Position numbers and translations under genes: made by a program
NCBI RefSeq assembly: GCF_023734775.1
Contig: NZ_AP025734.1
Span: 62,001 to 126,000 of the forward strand
Source of the DNA: Nostoc cf. commune SO-36
GTDB lineage: Bacteria > Cyanobacteriota > Cyanobacteriia > Cyanobacteriales > Nostocaceae
Direction of reading: 5' to 3'
Length of the DNA: 64,000 nt
Shown: in pieces, positions 45,681 through 55,066 of the stretch
Numbering within the stretch: the stretch's first letter is position 1
How the letters are laid out: every line of letters starts with the position of its first letter
Notes under the pieces: model-generated
Told to the model about the DNA's origin: nothing
The model's input: only the letters and a program-made list of their open reading frames with translations
Database searches by the model: none

Positions 45681-45942
45681 TATCTATTTAGTTGTTAATT
45701 GTTGTTGGTTGGTTATTAGTTGTTAATTATTTCAAATCCACAACTTTATAAGAGAGAATTTCAAATTCCACATTATTAATTTTTTGGCGTTGCTGATAGC
45801 CTGCGTGGCGTAGCCATATTGAAGTATGAAATAATAAAAAATCAAGGATTTCATACTACTGCTCTCTGCGCCTCTGCGTGTTAGCGTTAGCGGGGCGTAG
45901 CCCGATAAATTCATACTCTTAATCAGCACCGCCAATTTTTTA
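45681..45942. other. czcB-czcA intergenic remainder
   Basis: No gene. A hairpin AGTATGAAAT / ATTTCATACT lies at about 45831-45865. Short repeat-like stretches (GCCTGCGTGGCGTAGCC, GCGGGGCGTAGCCCG), common in cyanobacterial intergenic DNA, follow. It ends at the IS66 target duplication ATTTTTTA (45935-45942). Confidence 0.5.
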
Positions 45943-46131
45943 GTAATCGACCACGGGGCGATCGCAAATTACAACAAAGTTAAACCCATTGAGATCAAAG
46001 AGTTAGAGGTCAAAAGAAGCAGATAGCAGACTGATTCAATTTGAGAAATCAAACTGTATAAATTCGTGGGTTTTAAGCAGCATTTTTGACTCTTCAGCAG
46101 TGGCAAGAACTTGTGGAAGTAAAGAAGGAGT

Positions 46132-48055
46132 GGGAGCAATGCGATTTTGTGAGATGACCCCACCTGGAGAGCGATCGCTAATAACATCTTACGTATATAC
46201 TAAATATTTAATACAATAACCTGAGTAATATTCGTTAGAAGACACAACGTGTGCTAAAAACGAGGTTTCTGTACATTGTTGCGACTATAAAAAGGTAAAA
46301 TTTCCTTTCAAGAATAGTTTTGAAATAGGAAATATCTACTTTTATGGAGAACAACATATATGCAAATCTAAATTTTGCCGATTCATTATCAGATTTTAAA
46401 GAGGATGTGACGAAACTTTTAGAGTTGAAAAATATCGAGGAATGGTCTGGAAGAATAGTTAAAGAAAAAGAAGAAACAATTAGACAAGCTGCGTTAGTTT
46501 TAGCGGGTCAATGTATCGCCATATTATTGCATAAGCTTTCTCAATCAGAGTCGGCTCATCAAACAGCAATTAATCAAACCAAAGGATGGTGGCATACCGA
46601 CACGCAAAGACACGGTTATACGAAGAGGGAAATATTAACAGTAGGTAATGTTATAGTAAATCTTAAATTACCATACGTTGTTCAAAAAAGAGAAAAAAAA
46701 GCGAAGAAAAAATCTCCTAATGTTGGATTCTGTCCTTTGTTAAAATGGTTAGGAATGTCAGAAGGCTTGACCCCATTAGTTTGGTCATATATTGCAAAAT
46801 ATGGTGCTATAGCTAGTTCTTTTGAAGCCGCACATACAATCCTGGTTGATTGGGGAATTAATATTAGTCTTAAACGAATTGAACGATTGACATATAAATT
46901 TGGTCAAATCGGCATTGATTTACGTCAAACTAAAATATCTAACTTGCAACAAGGTAAATTACCTGATGGGAATATACTTAAAGACCAAAGAGTTGTAATT
47001 GCTGTAGATGGTGGCAGGAGTAGAATTAGGATTAATAAAAAAGGTAGAAAAAATCCCAAAACAAATAAGCATGGCTTTATAGGGGAATGGGTTGAGCCAA
47101 AATTATTAACAATTTATGTGGTTGATGAACAGGGTAAAAAAGTTAAAAATGGCGAAATAAAGATTGTAAATGATGGCACTTATGAAGACTATAAAGGCTT
47201 TTTACCAATTTTAGAAATGCATCTGATTAGTTTGGGAATTAGTCAAGCAAAACAAGTTTTACTAATTGCTGACGGTGCTGAATGGATTTGGAAACATATT
47301 CCTCCTCTTTTAAAGAAATTGAAATCTCCCGATGCCACTTATCAATTATTTGATTTTTACCATGTTACTGAGCGACTACATAAATTTGCTGATGTCGCTT
47401 TTAGTGATGAGAAGGAGCGGAATAATTGGTTTAAAAAAGCACGTAGAACTTTAAAAAAAAGTAATGCCATGTCCATAATTAGGCAGATGGATGAATTTAT
47501 CTTTGAAGCCACGGGAGAGCGTTGTAAAACTATGGTCATACAGAGAAATTACCTTTTACGTGCCTATCGTGAAAGGCGTTTAAATTACGCTAAGATACTA
47601 GACCAAAAACTACCAATAGGTAGTGGGGCAATTGAGAGTTTAATCCGTCAAGTTGTCAACTTAAGAATCAAGGGTAATAGTAAATTTTGGTTGAAAGAAA
47701 ATGCAGAAATTATCTTACATCTGCGTTGTCAATGGATAGCTGAAAGTTGGGATATTTTTTGTAGTTCTATCTTTAATTCCTTTATTAAACCTCAAACTGC
47801 TTGATTAATTTTATACTTCAGTTCGGACTTTACTTGATTTCCTGCCGTAATTGATACTAAGTATCAAAGACTGCTTGTAGATATTTTTAGGAATAATCGT
47901 CAAAATACTTGCTAGTAATCTTTTTGAGATATCTCATCAAGATAAATCTTTGTGTAAAACAATATAGTTTATGTAAATAAAAGCACTCTTTACTTAGATT
48001 TGATTTTTAGCGATCGCACCTTTTTTGTCCAACCTCACAAAATCGCATTGCTCCC
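46132..48055 (+). mobile_element. ISKra4/ISLre2-like element nested in IS66
   Basis: 1924 bases with inverted ends starting GGGAGCAATGCGATTTTG (22 bp in total) and an exact 9-bp duplication AGAAGGAGT (46123-46131 and 48056-48064). Its end sequence is identical to the MITE at 8657-8805. It carries one intact transposase gene. A 230-base stretch between the transposase stop and the right end has no gene. Confidence 0.88.
46344..47804 (+). CDS. DDE transposase, ISKra4/UPF0236-like
   Basis: 486 residues, intact. Catalytic-type blocks: RVVIAVDGGRSRIRINKKGR, QVLLIADGAEWIWKHIPPLL, YQLFDFYHVTERLHKFADVA and PIGSGAIESLIRQVVNLRIK. The final GSGAIES Glu block and the DFYH block are shared with ISKra4 and ISLre2 transposases; I cannot decide between them by eye. 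It differs strongly from the ISKra4 transposase at 60.7 kb. Confidence 0.8.
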   Translation: MENNIYANLNFADSLSDFKEDVTKLLELKNIEEWSGRIVKEKEETIRQAALVLAGQCIAILLHKLSQSESAHQTAINQTKGWWHTDTQRHGYTKREILTVGNVIVNLKLPYVVQKREKKAKKKSPNVGFCPLLKWLGMSEGLTPLVWSYIAKYGAIASSFEAAHTILVDWGINISLKRIERLTYKFGQIGIDLRQTKISNLQQGKLPDGNILKDQRVVIAVDGGRSRIRINKKGRKNPKTNKHGFIGEWVEPKLLTIYVVDEQGKKVKNGEIKIVNDGTYEDYKGFLPILEMHLISLGISQAKQVLLIADGAEWIWKHIPPLLKKLKSPDATYQLFDFYHVTERLHKFADVAFSDEKERNNWFKKARRTLKKSNAMSIIRQMDEFIFEATGERCKTMVIQRNYLLRAYRERRLNYAKILDQKLPIGSGAIESLIRQVVNLRIKGNSKFWLKENAEIILHLRCQWIAESWDIFCSSIFNSFIKPQTA

Positions 48056-49540
48056 AGAAGGAGTTGGCTGACCTTGGCGTTTAGCACTAACGGCTTGAGT
48101 CAAAAATTCCAAGACATTTCGACGCTGAGACTTAAGAGTGGTCACAACAGTCAACATCCTTTGCACAAAATAACTACCAGCCTGGGTTTGAGAACCAAAA
48201 CTGGTACGTCGCCATATAACAGCAGGACGTATCGCCCTTTCAGCAGCATTATTAGTTGGTTCTACACCCTCAACTGTCACAAACAACCATAAAGCAGGTT
48301 CAACTTTCAGTATTTGGCGGCAAGTGCGGACAGTTTTAGCTAGTGGTGTTTTTTCCTTGGAACCAATCTCATAATTGGCAGCTTCTTCTAGAGAGGAATT
48401 AATGGTATTACGAATTGGTTGGACTAAAAGCTGAAACTCACAACGCTTCAAAGTTCCGTCTCTAACTCGATGCCACAGTTCAAATAATTTTTCTTGTTGT
48501 TTGACCAGAGCATTTCCGATGTCGCTTGAAACTCCGGGACGCTCGGATATTTTGATGAATTCTCGTTTCAAGTGTGCCCAGCACAATTGGCGTTGCTCTA
48601 AACCCACCCAATTGTATGCTGCATACCGATCTGAATTTAAAATCCCGCGAAAGTTTTCACCCAATAGATTACGGGCTGCATCCGAACAACGGGAAAGGGC
48701 AATCTCAAAAAACGTCACTAGTGGTGTAACCGCAACCCACAGCCAACCAAGACTTTTTTTGTCATTGCATCCATCAACATTTCCTTGGAAGAAGCTTGTT
48801 TCATCAGCTCCAACTACTTGGGAGTTCTGGACGTATATTTTCGCTTCTTCAACTGCACTTTCGACTGCATTGCTTGCTTCAAGTCTCAGGTTATTGACTG
48901 TACCCAAGGACATCGAAATTCCAAATATATCTAGCATGGCACTCTGCACCATCCTTTGACTGTGGCGGTAAAGTCCACTCAATACAGTTACAAGAGCCAC
49001 TACTCTTACACCATAGCCACTTGGATACACATCTTGTGGTAATGTTGCACGAGTTAAAGTACCGCATTCCCCACACATTAGTTGGTGCAGGCGATGTTCT
49101 ACGATTATTGGGCTGATGGGGGGAATTTCTACGATCTGGTGGCGGTAAGGGTTGGCATCTTCTCCTAATAATATTTCTCCGCAACACCTACAGGTCTTTG
49201 GATGGTGGTCTAAAACACTTTCACATTCGGACACATCGTACAAAAACCGACTATGACCCTTGTGCCCTGGTTGCCCCCCTCGCTTTTTACCACTCTTCTT
49301 TTTTTCTGGTTTTTTTTCGGCATGAAGTGGATCTAAAGACGGCGGAGATGAGGAATTTTTTGATGTGCAATTGATTTTTTCTAATAGTTCTTGCTGTTTG
49401 GCCTCAAGTTCCGCCAACTTTTCTTCTGATTTCTTGATATGCTGCCCCATTCTCTCCACCAGTTGTTTGACCCTGGCTGGAGTCAGGTACCAATCTGAGT
49501 CGGAAATTTCAATTCCGTAGGCGAGACAGTTTTCTTCCAT
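48056..49540 (-). pseudogene. IS66 transposase (TnpC) with C-terminus interrupted
   Basis: About 495 of its own residues: leucine-rich N-terminus, Gly/Lys linker (KKSGKKRGGQPGHKGHSR), zinc-binding CRCCGE ... CGEC, and DDE residues in VVGADETSFFQG, LNSDRYAAYNWV and PTNNAAERAIRPAV. The frame reaches QPTPS and then reads six residues of the nested element (GSNAIL). On the far side (46122 downward) the original tail continues LLPQVLATAEESKMLLKTHE to a stop near 46037. About 30 residues are replaced; activity is uncertain. Confidence 0.85.
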
Positions 49541-49616
49541 GCCTCTTAATCTACCATCTACCTGTACCTATTTTTCACAGTAGCAGCACAACTTCTGTGA
49601 ACGGTTACATTTTTTA

Positions 49617-51296
49617 TTAGTAATTGGAATGAGGATGCTTGTCATTTTCCTCAACAGAAGTGGTGGGAGTAGAGGGGGTTGGTTGTTTGTGGTCGTCGAT
49701 ATAAACCTCGGTTTCATAATTAAAACCGTCACCTACTGGTATTAGACGGGAACGGTTACGACGGCTAGACCAAAAACTACCTGCAACAAAAGCCAAAGTA
49801 GCAAGGGTTATTCCTCCTGCTCCAAATAACCATAGAGGTACTGGTAAGCTGTCAGCCTTAGTCTCCTCTGAATGTGCTTGTTCCTGTTCTTCTCCTTCGT
49901 TAGATTTACTATCAACCCGTAACGACTGTGCATAAAGTTGTGGCGCACGCTGGGTGACAACTGAATCTCCCTCAAATAAACCACTTTTAATCTCAATTAA
50001 ATCTCCAGAGGTTTGTCCTAACTCAACTTCAACAGATTGGAAAGCATTGCCGTTTTGGACATAGATCAATTTCTTATTATTTGCATCCACTACAGCAGAC
50101 TGGGGAATTGCCAAAGTAGCTGTAGATGTCTGGTCTGTTACAACTTCAAATTCGGCAAACATTCCAGGTTTAAGCTGCCCTCTAGCATTATTGACTTCGG
50201 CTTGTACTGGTACTACTCGCGTTTCTCCTTCTACCACTGAGCCAATTCGTGTAATCTTTCCTGTAAAGGTTTGATTAGGTACACTAGCAACCTTCATCCT
50301 GACCTGTTGACCTGTCCTCACTTTATCTAAATCTTTTTCATAAATATTCGCTGTGGCAAAAACCCGACTATCATTGACAATCGTCATTAACTTGCCACCC
50401 GCATCCTGAAATGATTGGCCGATAGTAACTTCTCTGTCAGTAACCTTGCCGGAAATCGGAGCAGTTACTATTATTACTCCCTTAGCATTAGCGCGGTTTC
50501 CTAGTTGTAGCAGCCGCGTTTCATAAATAGCGCTGCTGCGATTAATATTGGATTTTGCTAGTTGAACTGATACTTGAGCGCGTTTGAGTTGATTTTCGGA
50601 CTGGATAACATCGCGGTGACTGTTAGCTGTGGTTAGTTTAGCTTTAGCTTCTGCTAGCTGGGTTTGAGATTCAAGAGCGTTGCGACGTGCCAAAGCACCT
50701 TCAGTGGCTAACACTTGATCTTTCTCATACTTTTCTTGAGCAAATGCTACTTGGCTTTGGGCTTGGGCGATTTCTGCTGCGGCTATTTGCTGATAGCGAT
50801 CGTAGTTTTGTTGAGCCAGCCTCAAGTCAGCTTGAGCCTGTTGTAAATCAGCTTGACCTTGTGCTAATTTGTCCTGAGATTCCACGCGCAACGTCACTAA
50901 ACCTGGACTAGTTACAACGGCGACAGGTTGACCTTTCTTTACTGATGCACCTGGTTCCACCAATAGTTCAACTACTCTTACCCCTTCAACCGGGGTTGTG
51001 ACTGCCACTTTCTGGTTAGGTAAGATTTCAATTTGTCCAGTGGTTTTAATACCGACAGCTAATCGTTGACGCTGCACCGGTTCGACCTTAACTCCCAACA
51101 GTTTTGCGGTTTCGGTATCAACTTCGACAGAACCAGTTGCTTCGCTTCCACCACCCTGAAATGAACTTGCACCGGTATGGTCGTGTCCAGCACCAGCCAA
51201 AACAGTAGTAGGAGTATTTAGTAGTAACAAACTCAACATTGTTAACGAAACATAACGCAGTGGCGCAGAACATTGAAACAAATTAGAGATTCCCAT
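49617..51296 (-). CDS. czcB: RND membrane fusion (adaptor) protein CzcB/CusB family
   Basis: 559 residues. A signal-like N-terminus (YVSLTMLSLLLLNTPTTVLA) and GAGHDHTGAS are followed by the lipoyl half GVRVVELLVEPGASVKKGQP. A long alpha-hairpin runs over about 150-260 (Gln/Ala-rich), with the second lipoyl half and barrel after (KGVIIVTAPISGKVTDREVT). Unusually, a C-terminal membrane helix (PLWLFGAGGITLATLAFVAG) and a polar tail follow. It links the RND pump to an outer-membrane channel. The czcA gene follows after an IS66 insertion right at its stop codon. Confidence 0.9.
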   Translation of the reverse strand: MGISNLFQCSAPLRYVSLTMLSLLLLNTPTTVLAGAGHDHTGASSFQGGGSEATGSVEVDTETAKLLGVKVEPVQRQRLAVGIKTTGQIEILPNQKVAVTTPVEGVRVVELLVEPGASVKKGQPVAVVTSPGLVTLRVESQDKLAQGQADLQQAQADLRLAQQNYDRYQQIAAAEIAQAQSQVAFAQEKYEKDQVLATEGALARRNALESQTQLAEAKAKLTTANSHRDVIQSENQLKRAQVSVQLAKSNINRSSAIYETRLLQLGNRANAKGVIIVTAPISGKVTDREVTIGQSFQDAGGKLMTIVNDSRVFATANIYEKDLDKVRTGQQVRMKVASVPNQTFTGKITRIGSVVEGETRVVPVQAEVNNARGQLKPGMFAEFEVVTDQTSTATLAIPQSAVVDANNKKLIYVQNGNAFQSVEVELGQTSGDLIEIKSGLFEGDSVVTQRAPQLYAQSLRVDSKSNEGEEQEQAHSEETKADSLPVPLWLFGAGGITLATLAFVAGSFWSSRRNRSRLIPVGDGFNYETEVYIDDHKQPTPSTPTTSVEENDKHPHSNY

Positions 51297-51457
51297 CGCT
51301 TGTTGTGTCCTAAGTTAGTGAGAAAGCAGAATCGCCTTTAGATGTTGGCTTTTGATGTGCAAATTTGGACTAACGCTTTTTTTAGCTAGTTACATTGCTT
51401 TCGTGAGCAATCTAAGGAGTTTGAATATTACTCTTCTTTCAGTGTTTCATATCGATA

Positions 51458-51474
51458 TGAAATTTGGGTGAAAT
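51458..51474 (-). promoter_or_regulatory. 11-bp-spaced TGAAAT repeat upstream of czcB
   Basis: TGAAATTTGGG then TGAAATTTTT (hexamers at 51458 and 51469), 162 bases upstream of the czcB start. The first 19 bases match the box of the 35.3-kb DUF2808 gene base for base. Confidence 0.65.
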
Positions 51475-51479
51475 TTTTA

Positions 51480-51951
51480 GTGGCGATTATTATTAGGAGT
51501 AACTATAATATTTAGGCGATATTCATGTTTGGAATTTTACATTTTTCCTGGAACTACAAAATACACAAAACGTATATAATATATATACGTTTTGAAATTA
51601 CTGTAGGCATTTTTACAACACAACTATAAATATTTCTTGTATATTTTCATTACTATTAGCTAACGTAAAAATTAAATAGCCTACAGCTTTCTAAATAAGA
51701 AGGCACTCGCTATCAAGCTTCAGCTATTAGCCCTATCTTGAAAAGGAGACAGGAGACAGGAGACAGAAGGCAGAAGTAAAGAAAAATTTTTATCTTTTGT
51801 TGTGTTCATATAGCGCCTGCTTTGCGCTCACCTGATTTCATAACGTCTCTTTTAAAAAAATCTAATTTTAGACTTTAAAAGTCTATTATTTAAAGGATTT
51901 TAAATTAACATAAAGATCGATAACCAAATAAGTCAAAATTCAAATATTTGA
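51480..51951. other. Intergenic region with palindrome and short tandem repeat
   Basis: No gene. 51566-51594 is a perfect inverted repeat (CAAAACGTATATA / TATATACGTTTTG, 3-base spacer). 51743-51775 is a short purine repeat of GGAGACA / GGCAGAA units. 51886-51950 is AT-rich and lies after the ziaR stop. Confidence 0.5.
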
Positions 51952-52344
51952 TTAATTTAAATTTTCTACTAAAGAGCGATATAAATTTATGACGTGACTG
52001 TCAGCCAAACTATAATAAACATTCCGACCTTCTCGACGATAGCTGACTAAACGCATAGCTTTCAATAACCGCAACTGATGGCAAACAGCTGATTCACTCA
52101 TCTTCGTTAATGCAGCTAGATCGCAAACACACAACTCACTAGAAGCCAAAGCTGATAAGAGACGTATACGGTTTGTATCTGCTAATACCCCAAAAATTTC
52201 TGCCATTTGCTGTGCTTTATCTGTCGGTAAGATTTGCGCCTGAGATGAGCGTACATTCTCTAGATGCACCAGATGAGTATCACAGGTAGGGGTGTCAGAA
52301 CTTTGAATTAAGTCTAAGTCCTGCTTTTTCTTGTGCTTATTCAT
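51952..52344 (-). CDS. ziaR: ArsR/SmtB-family zinc-type repressor ZiaR-like
   Basis: 130 residues. The alpha-3 metal motif ELCVCDLA has C72 and C74; the recognition helix is MSESAVCHQLRLLKAMRLVS. In the last helix D115 and H117 are present, but the second pair of the SmtB alpha-5 site (His and Glu) would fall on N128 and beyond the end at 130, so that site looks incomplete. The N-terminal C21-D-T-H24 may contribute, as in ZiaR/CadC. Divergent from a zinc-type ATPase over a SmtB-like operator. Confidence 0.85.
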   Translation of the reverse strand: MNKHKKKQDLDLIQSSDTPTCDTHLVHLENVRSSQAQILPTDKAQQMAEIFGVLADTNRIRLLSALASSELCVCDLAALTKMSESAVCHQLRLLKAMRLVSYRREGRNVYYSLADSHVINLYRSLVENLN

Positions 52345-52360
52345 AGCAAATTTTACTTAG

Positions 52361-52424
52361 CAATGGTTATCAATCTCAATAATACCTAAAATGATAACCA
52401 TTGTACAGTTGAATAGTTGTTCAA
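52361..52424. promoter_or_regulatory. ziaR-ziaA operator region
   Basis: Two dyads. CAATGGTTATCA (52361-52372) and its exact complement TGATAACCATTG (52392-52403) are 19 bases apart. TTGAATAGTTGTTCAA (52409-52424) contains TGAATAGTTGTTCA, one base from the SmtB/ZiaR consensus TGAACANNTGTTCA. The second is the likely repressor site; the first may be a second operator or overlap the divergent promoters. Confidence 0.7.
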
Positions 52425-52477
52425 TTGTTGTATTAAAATATTGGCAGTTAACTTTTCGCCTTGATTCTAAAGCTGCT

Positions 52478-55063
52478 ATGACTCAAACTCCTGACCTCAA
52501 AACCCGAACTTTGCAAGTTGGCGGTATGGACTGCGGAAGTTGCGCCAAGACAATTGAAGTCGCTTTACAAAAGTTACACGGTGTGAAAGAAGCAACGGTA
52601 AACTTTACAACTGGTAAAGCTAGGGTTTCCTATGACTCAGAGGTATTGAGTGAAAAGAGTATCTATGACCAAATTAAAGGTTTGGGTTATACGGTAGAGC
52701 AGAGTCATAAGGCGCAATCCCGTCAGCATACTCATTCCTGTGGCGGTGAACACGACCATGACCACCAAAATCATGACAATAACGTAGATGTAGCTCCTCT
52801 GCAAACATTACAGCTACAAATTGGCGGGATGGATTGTGGCAGTTGTGCCAAGACGATTGAGGTTGGGGTGCAGAAGATAATAGGCGTACAAGAAGCATCG
52901 GTCAGCTTTGCCAGCGAAAGATTGCATATATCCTATGACCCACAATTGGTGAATGAGAAAGCAATTTGTGACCGGATTCAAGATTTAGGTTACACGGTTG
53001 AGGAGGGTGTTGAAGCAAGTTCCTATAGTTCCTATCATCACGACCATGACCATAGCCATGATCATAACTACGAGCATTCTCAGCCAATAAACAAGTCCAA
53101 ACAAAAACAAAAATCCGACCTAACAAGCTGGAGATTCTGGATTGAAAATCGTCGGGGACAGAGTGTCATACTTGCAGGTATAGGCTTAGTTTTAGGTTTA
53201 CTTACTCAGTATTTCGTGCTACCCATCTGGATTGCACGAGCTTTTTATGGCATTGGTATAGTAATTGCTGGCTATCCGATCGCACGGGCTGGTTTGTTTG
53301 AGTTGCGCTTGCGTCGCGCCGATATGAATCTGCTGATGACTATTTCGGTAATTGGGGCAGTGATTTTAGGAGACTGGTTTGAAGCGGGGCTGGTTGTCTT
53401 TTTGTTCTCTTTAGGCACAACATTGCAAGTTTTCACCTTTGGTCGTACCCGCAATGCCATTCGCTCTCTAATGGATTTAACTCCGCCCACTGCTACTGTC
53501 AAGCGAAGGAATCAGGAATTTACAGTTCCCGTCGAAAGTATTGAGCTAGGTGAAGTTTTGACGATTCGACCAGGACAGCGTGTGGCGTTAGATGGTGTGG
53601 TTGTTTCTGGTAACAGTGCCATTGATCAGTCTCCAATTACGGGAGAGTCAATCCCAGAAGATAAAGCCGTTGGGGATACTGTCTTTGCTGGAACGCTGAA
53701 TCAGACAGGTTTTTTAGAAGTTAAAGTTACGCACACTTCTAGCGATACAACCGTTGCCAAAATTATTAATTTGGTGGAACAAGCTCAAGAAAGCCGCGCA
53801 CCTTCGCAGCAGTGGGTGGATAAGTTTGCACAGGTCTACACTCCGATAGTGATTTTAGCAGCGATCGCCATTGCTCTAATTCCCCCCTTGGCATTTGCTC
53901 AACCTTTCAACGTCTGGCTCTATCGGGCGCTAGTGATGTTGGTAATAGCTTGCCCCTGTGCTTTAGTAATTTCTACTCCTGTTTCGATTGTCAGTGCTAT
54001 TGGTGCTGCAACTCGTAAAGGCGTTTTATTCAAAGGAGGCAACGCACTGGAAACCGCCGGACATCTGACTACCCTTGCTTTTGATAAGACTGGTACAATT
54101 ACGCAAGGGCTACCCGTTGTACAGAAAGTTTATAACCTTGGAACAATAAGTGCAAACATGGTGTTACAGATTGCAGCTTCACTTGAGCAACAGTCAGAAC
54201 ATCCGCTCTCCAAGGCAATTGTAGCCAAGGCTCACGATCAAGGCATGGAGTTAGAAACACCTATTAACTTCATGGCACTACCTGGGAAAGGGATTCAGGC
54301 GAACTTTAGTGAGCAGCGCGTTGCATATTTTCCCGGCGTTGTAGCGACTGCAAACTCGGAGGGAAATCTGTTGTACTTTGTAGGCAATAAACGGTTATTT
54401 TTAGACCAAGGTATTCGCTTATCTGATAAAGCTGAATCTTTGTTAGCTGAAATTGAACAACTCGGTCAAATTGCAGTGCTGGTAGGGACAAATGAAGGGC
54501 TATTGGGAGCGATCGCACTTTCCGATGGTATCCGCTTAGAAGCCACAGAAGCCATGCGACAGTTGAAGCGGGTTGGATTAAAGCGGTTAGTGATGTTGAC
54601 AGGCGATCGGACTGCTGTTGCTCTTCAGATTGCCCAGCAAGTTGGAATTACAGAGTATCGGGCAGAAATGCTACCAGAAGATAAACTTCAAGAAATTCAA
54701 CTCCTGCGTCGAACCGGAGTAGTAGGTATGGTTGGGGATGGTATCAACGATGCTCCGGCACTCGCTGCTGCGGATATTAGTTTTGCGGTTGGTGGAATAG
54801 ATATTGCTTTGGAGACAGCAGATGTGGTGATCGTGGGAAGTGACCTCAGACGACTTGCTTATGCAGTAGAACTAAGCCGTCGCACTGTATCTGTGATTCA
54901 ACAGAATGTTGTCTTTTCTCTGGTAACAAAGGCTTTGTTCCTACTGTTGGGGACATTTGGGTTTGTTGGGTTAGCCGTCGCCGTCTTGGCAGATACAGGG
55001 ACTTCCTTGTTAGTGACTGCAAATGGAATGCGCTTATTTAAAACTAAGACTGTTAAGGATTGA
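52478..55063 (+). CDS. ziaA: Zinc-type P1B ATPase ZiaA-like with two HMA domains
   Basis: 861 residues from the ATG at 52478 (MTQTPDLKTRTLQVGGMDCG); the frame from 52391 runs through the operator and is rejected. Two heavy-metal-associated domains each carry GGMDCGSCAKTIEV, and each is followed by a His/Asp-rich stretch (GGEHDHDHQNHDN; HHDHDHSHDHNYEH). The catalytic core has TGES, CPC (ACPCALVISTP), DKTGT, SEHPLSKA and GDGINDAPAL. It exports Zn(II), possibly Cd/Pb, across the inner membrane. The CDF exporter gene follows after 3 bases. Confidence 0.92.
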   Translation: MTQTPDLKTRTLQVGGMDCGSCAKTIEVALQKLHGVKEATVNFTTGKARVSYDSEVLSEKSIYDQIKGLGYTVEQSHKAQSRQHTHSCGGEHDHDHQNHDNNVDVAPLQTLQLQIGGMDCGSCAKTIEVGVQKIIGVQEASVSFASERLHISYDPQLVNEKAICDRIQDLGYTVEEGVEASSYSSYHHDHDHSHDHNYEHSQPINKSKQKQKSDLTSWRFWIENRRGQSVILAGIGLVLGLLTQYFVLPIWIARAFYGIGIVIAGYPIARAGLFELRLRRADMNLLMTISVIGAVILGDWFEAGLVVFLFSLGTTLQVFTFGRTRNAIRSLMDLTPPTATVKRRNQEFTVPVESIELGEVLTIRPGQRVALDGVVVSGNSAIDQSPITGESIPEDKAVGDTVFAGTLNQTGFLEVKVTHTSSDTTVAKIINLVEQAQESRAPSQQWVDKFAQVYTPIVILAAIAIALIPPLAFAQPFNVWLYRALVMLVIACPCALVISTPVSIVSAIGAATRKGVLFKGGNALETAGHLTTLAFDKTGTITQGLPVVQKVYNLGTISANMVLQIAASLEQQSEHPLSKAIVAKAHDQGMELETPINFMALPGKGIQANFSEQRVAYFPGVVATANSEGNLLYFVGNKRLFLDQGIRLSDKAESLLAEIEQLGQIAVLVGTNEGLLGAIALSDGIRLEATEAMRQLKRVGLKRLVMLTGDRTAVALQIAQQVGITEYRAEMLPEDKLQEIQLLRRTGVVGMVGDGINDAPALAAADISFAVGGIDIALETADVVIVGSDLRRLAYAVELSRRTVSVIQQNVVFSLVTKALFLLLGTFGFVGLAVAVLADTGTSLLVTANGMRLFKTKTVKD

Positions 55064-55066
55064 GCA

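Larger units (their letters stand above)
45943..49608 (-). mobile_element. IS66-family element carrying a nested IS
   Basis: The ends begin GTAATCGACCACGG (left) and GTAACCGTTCACAG (right, complement), the GTAA start usual for IS66. The flanks are an exact 8-bp duplication ATTTTTTA (45935-45942 and 49609-49616). It sits directly after the czcB stop codon. A second element at 46132-48055 interrupts the 3' end of its transposase gene. Without that insert the IS66 is about 1.73 kb. Confidence 0.88.

Noticed and set aside
51743..51775. Purine-rich tandem GGAGACA repeats as a CRISPR-like array
   Set aside because: Units are 7 bases, adjacent and without spacers: a simple microsatellite.
52391..52477. 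Upstream extension of the ZiaA frame
   Set aside because: These codons run through the ZiaR operator and the promoter; the HMA domain begins just after the ATG at 52478.
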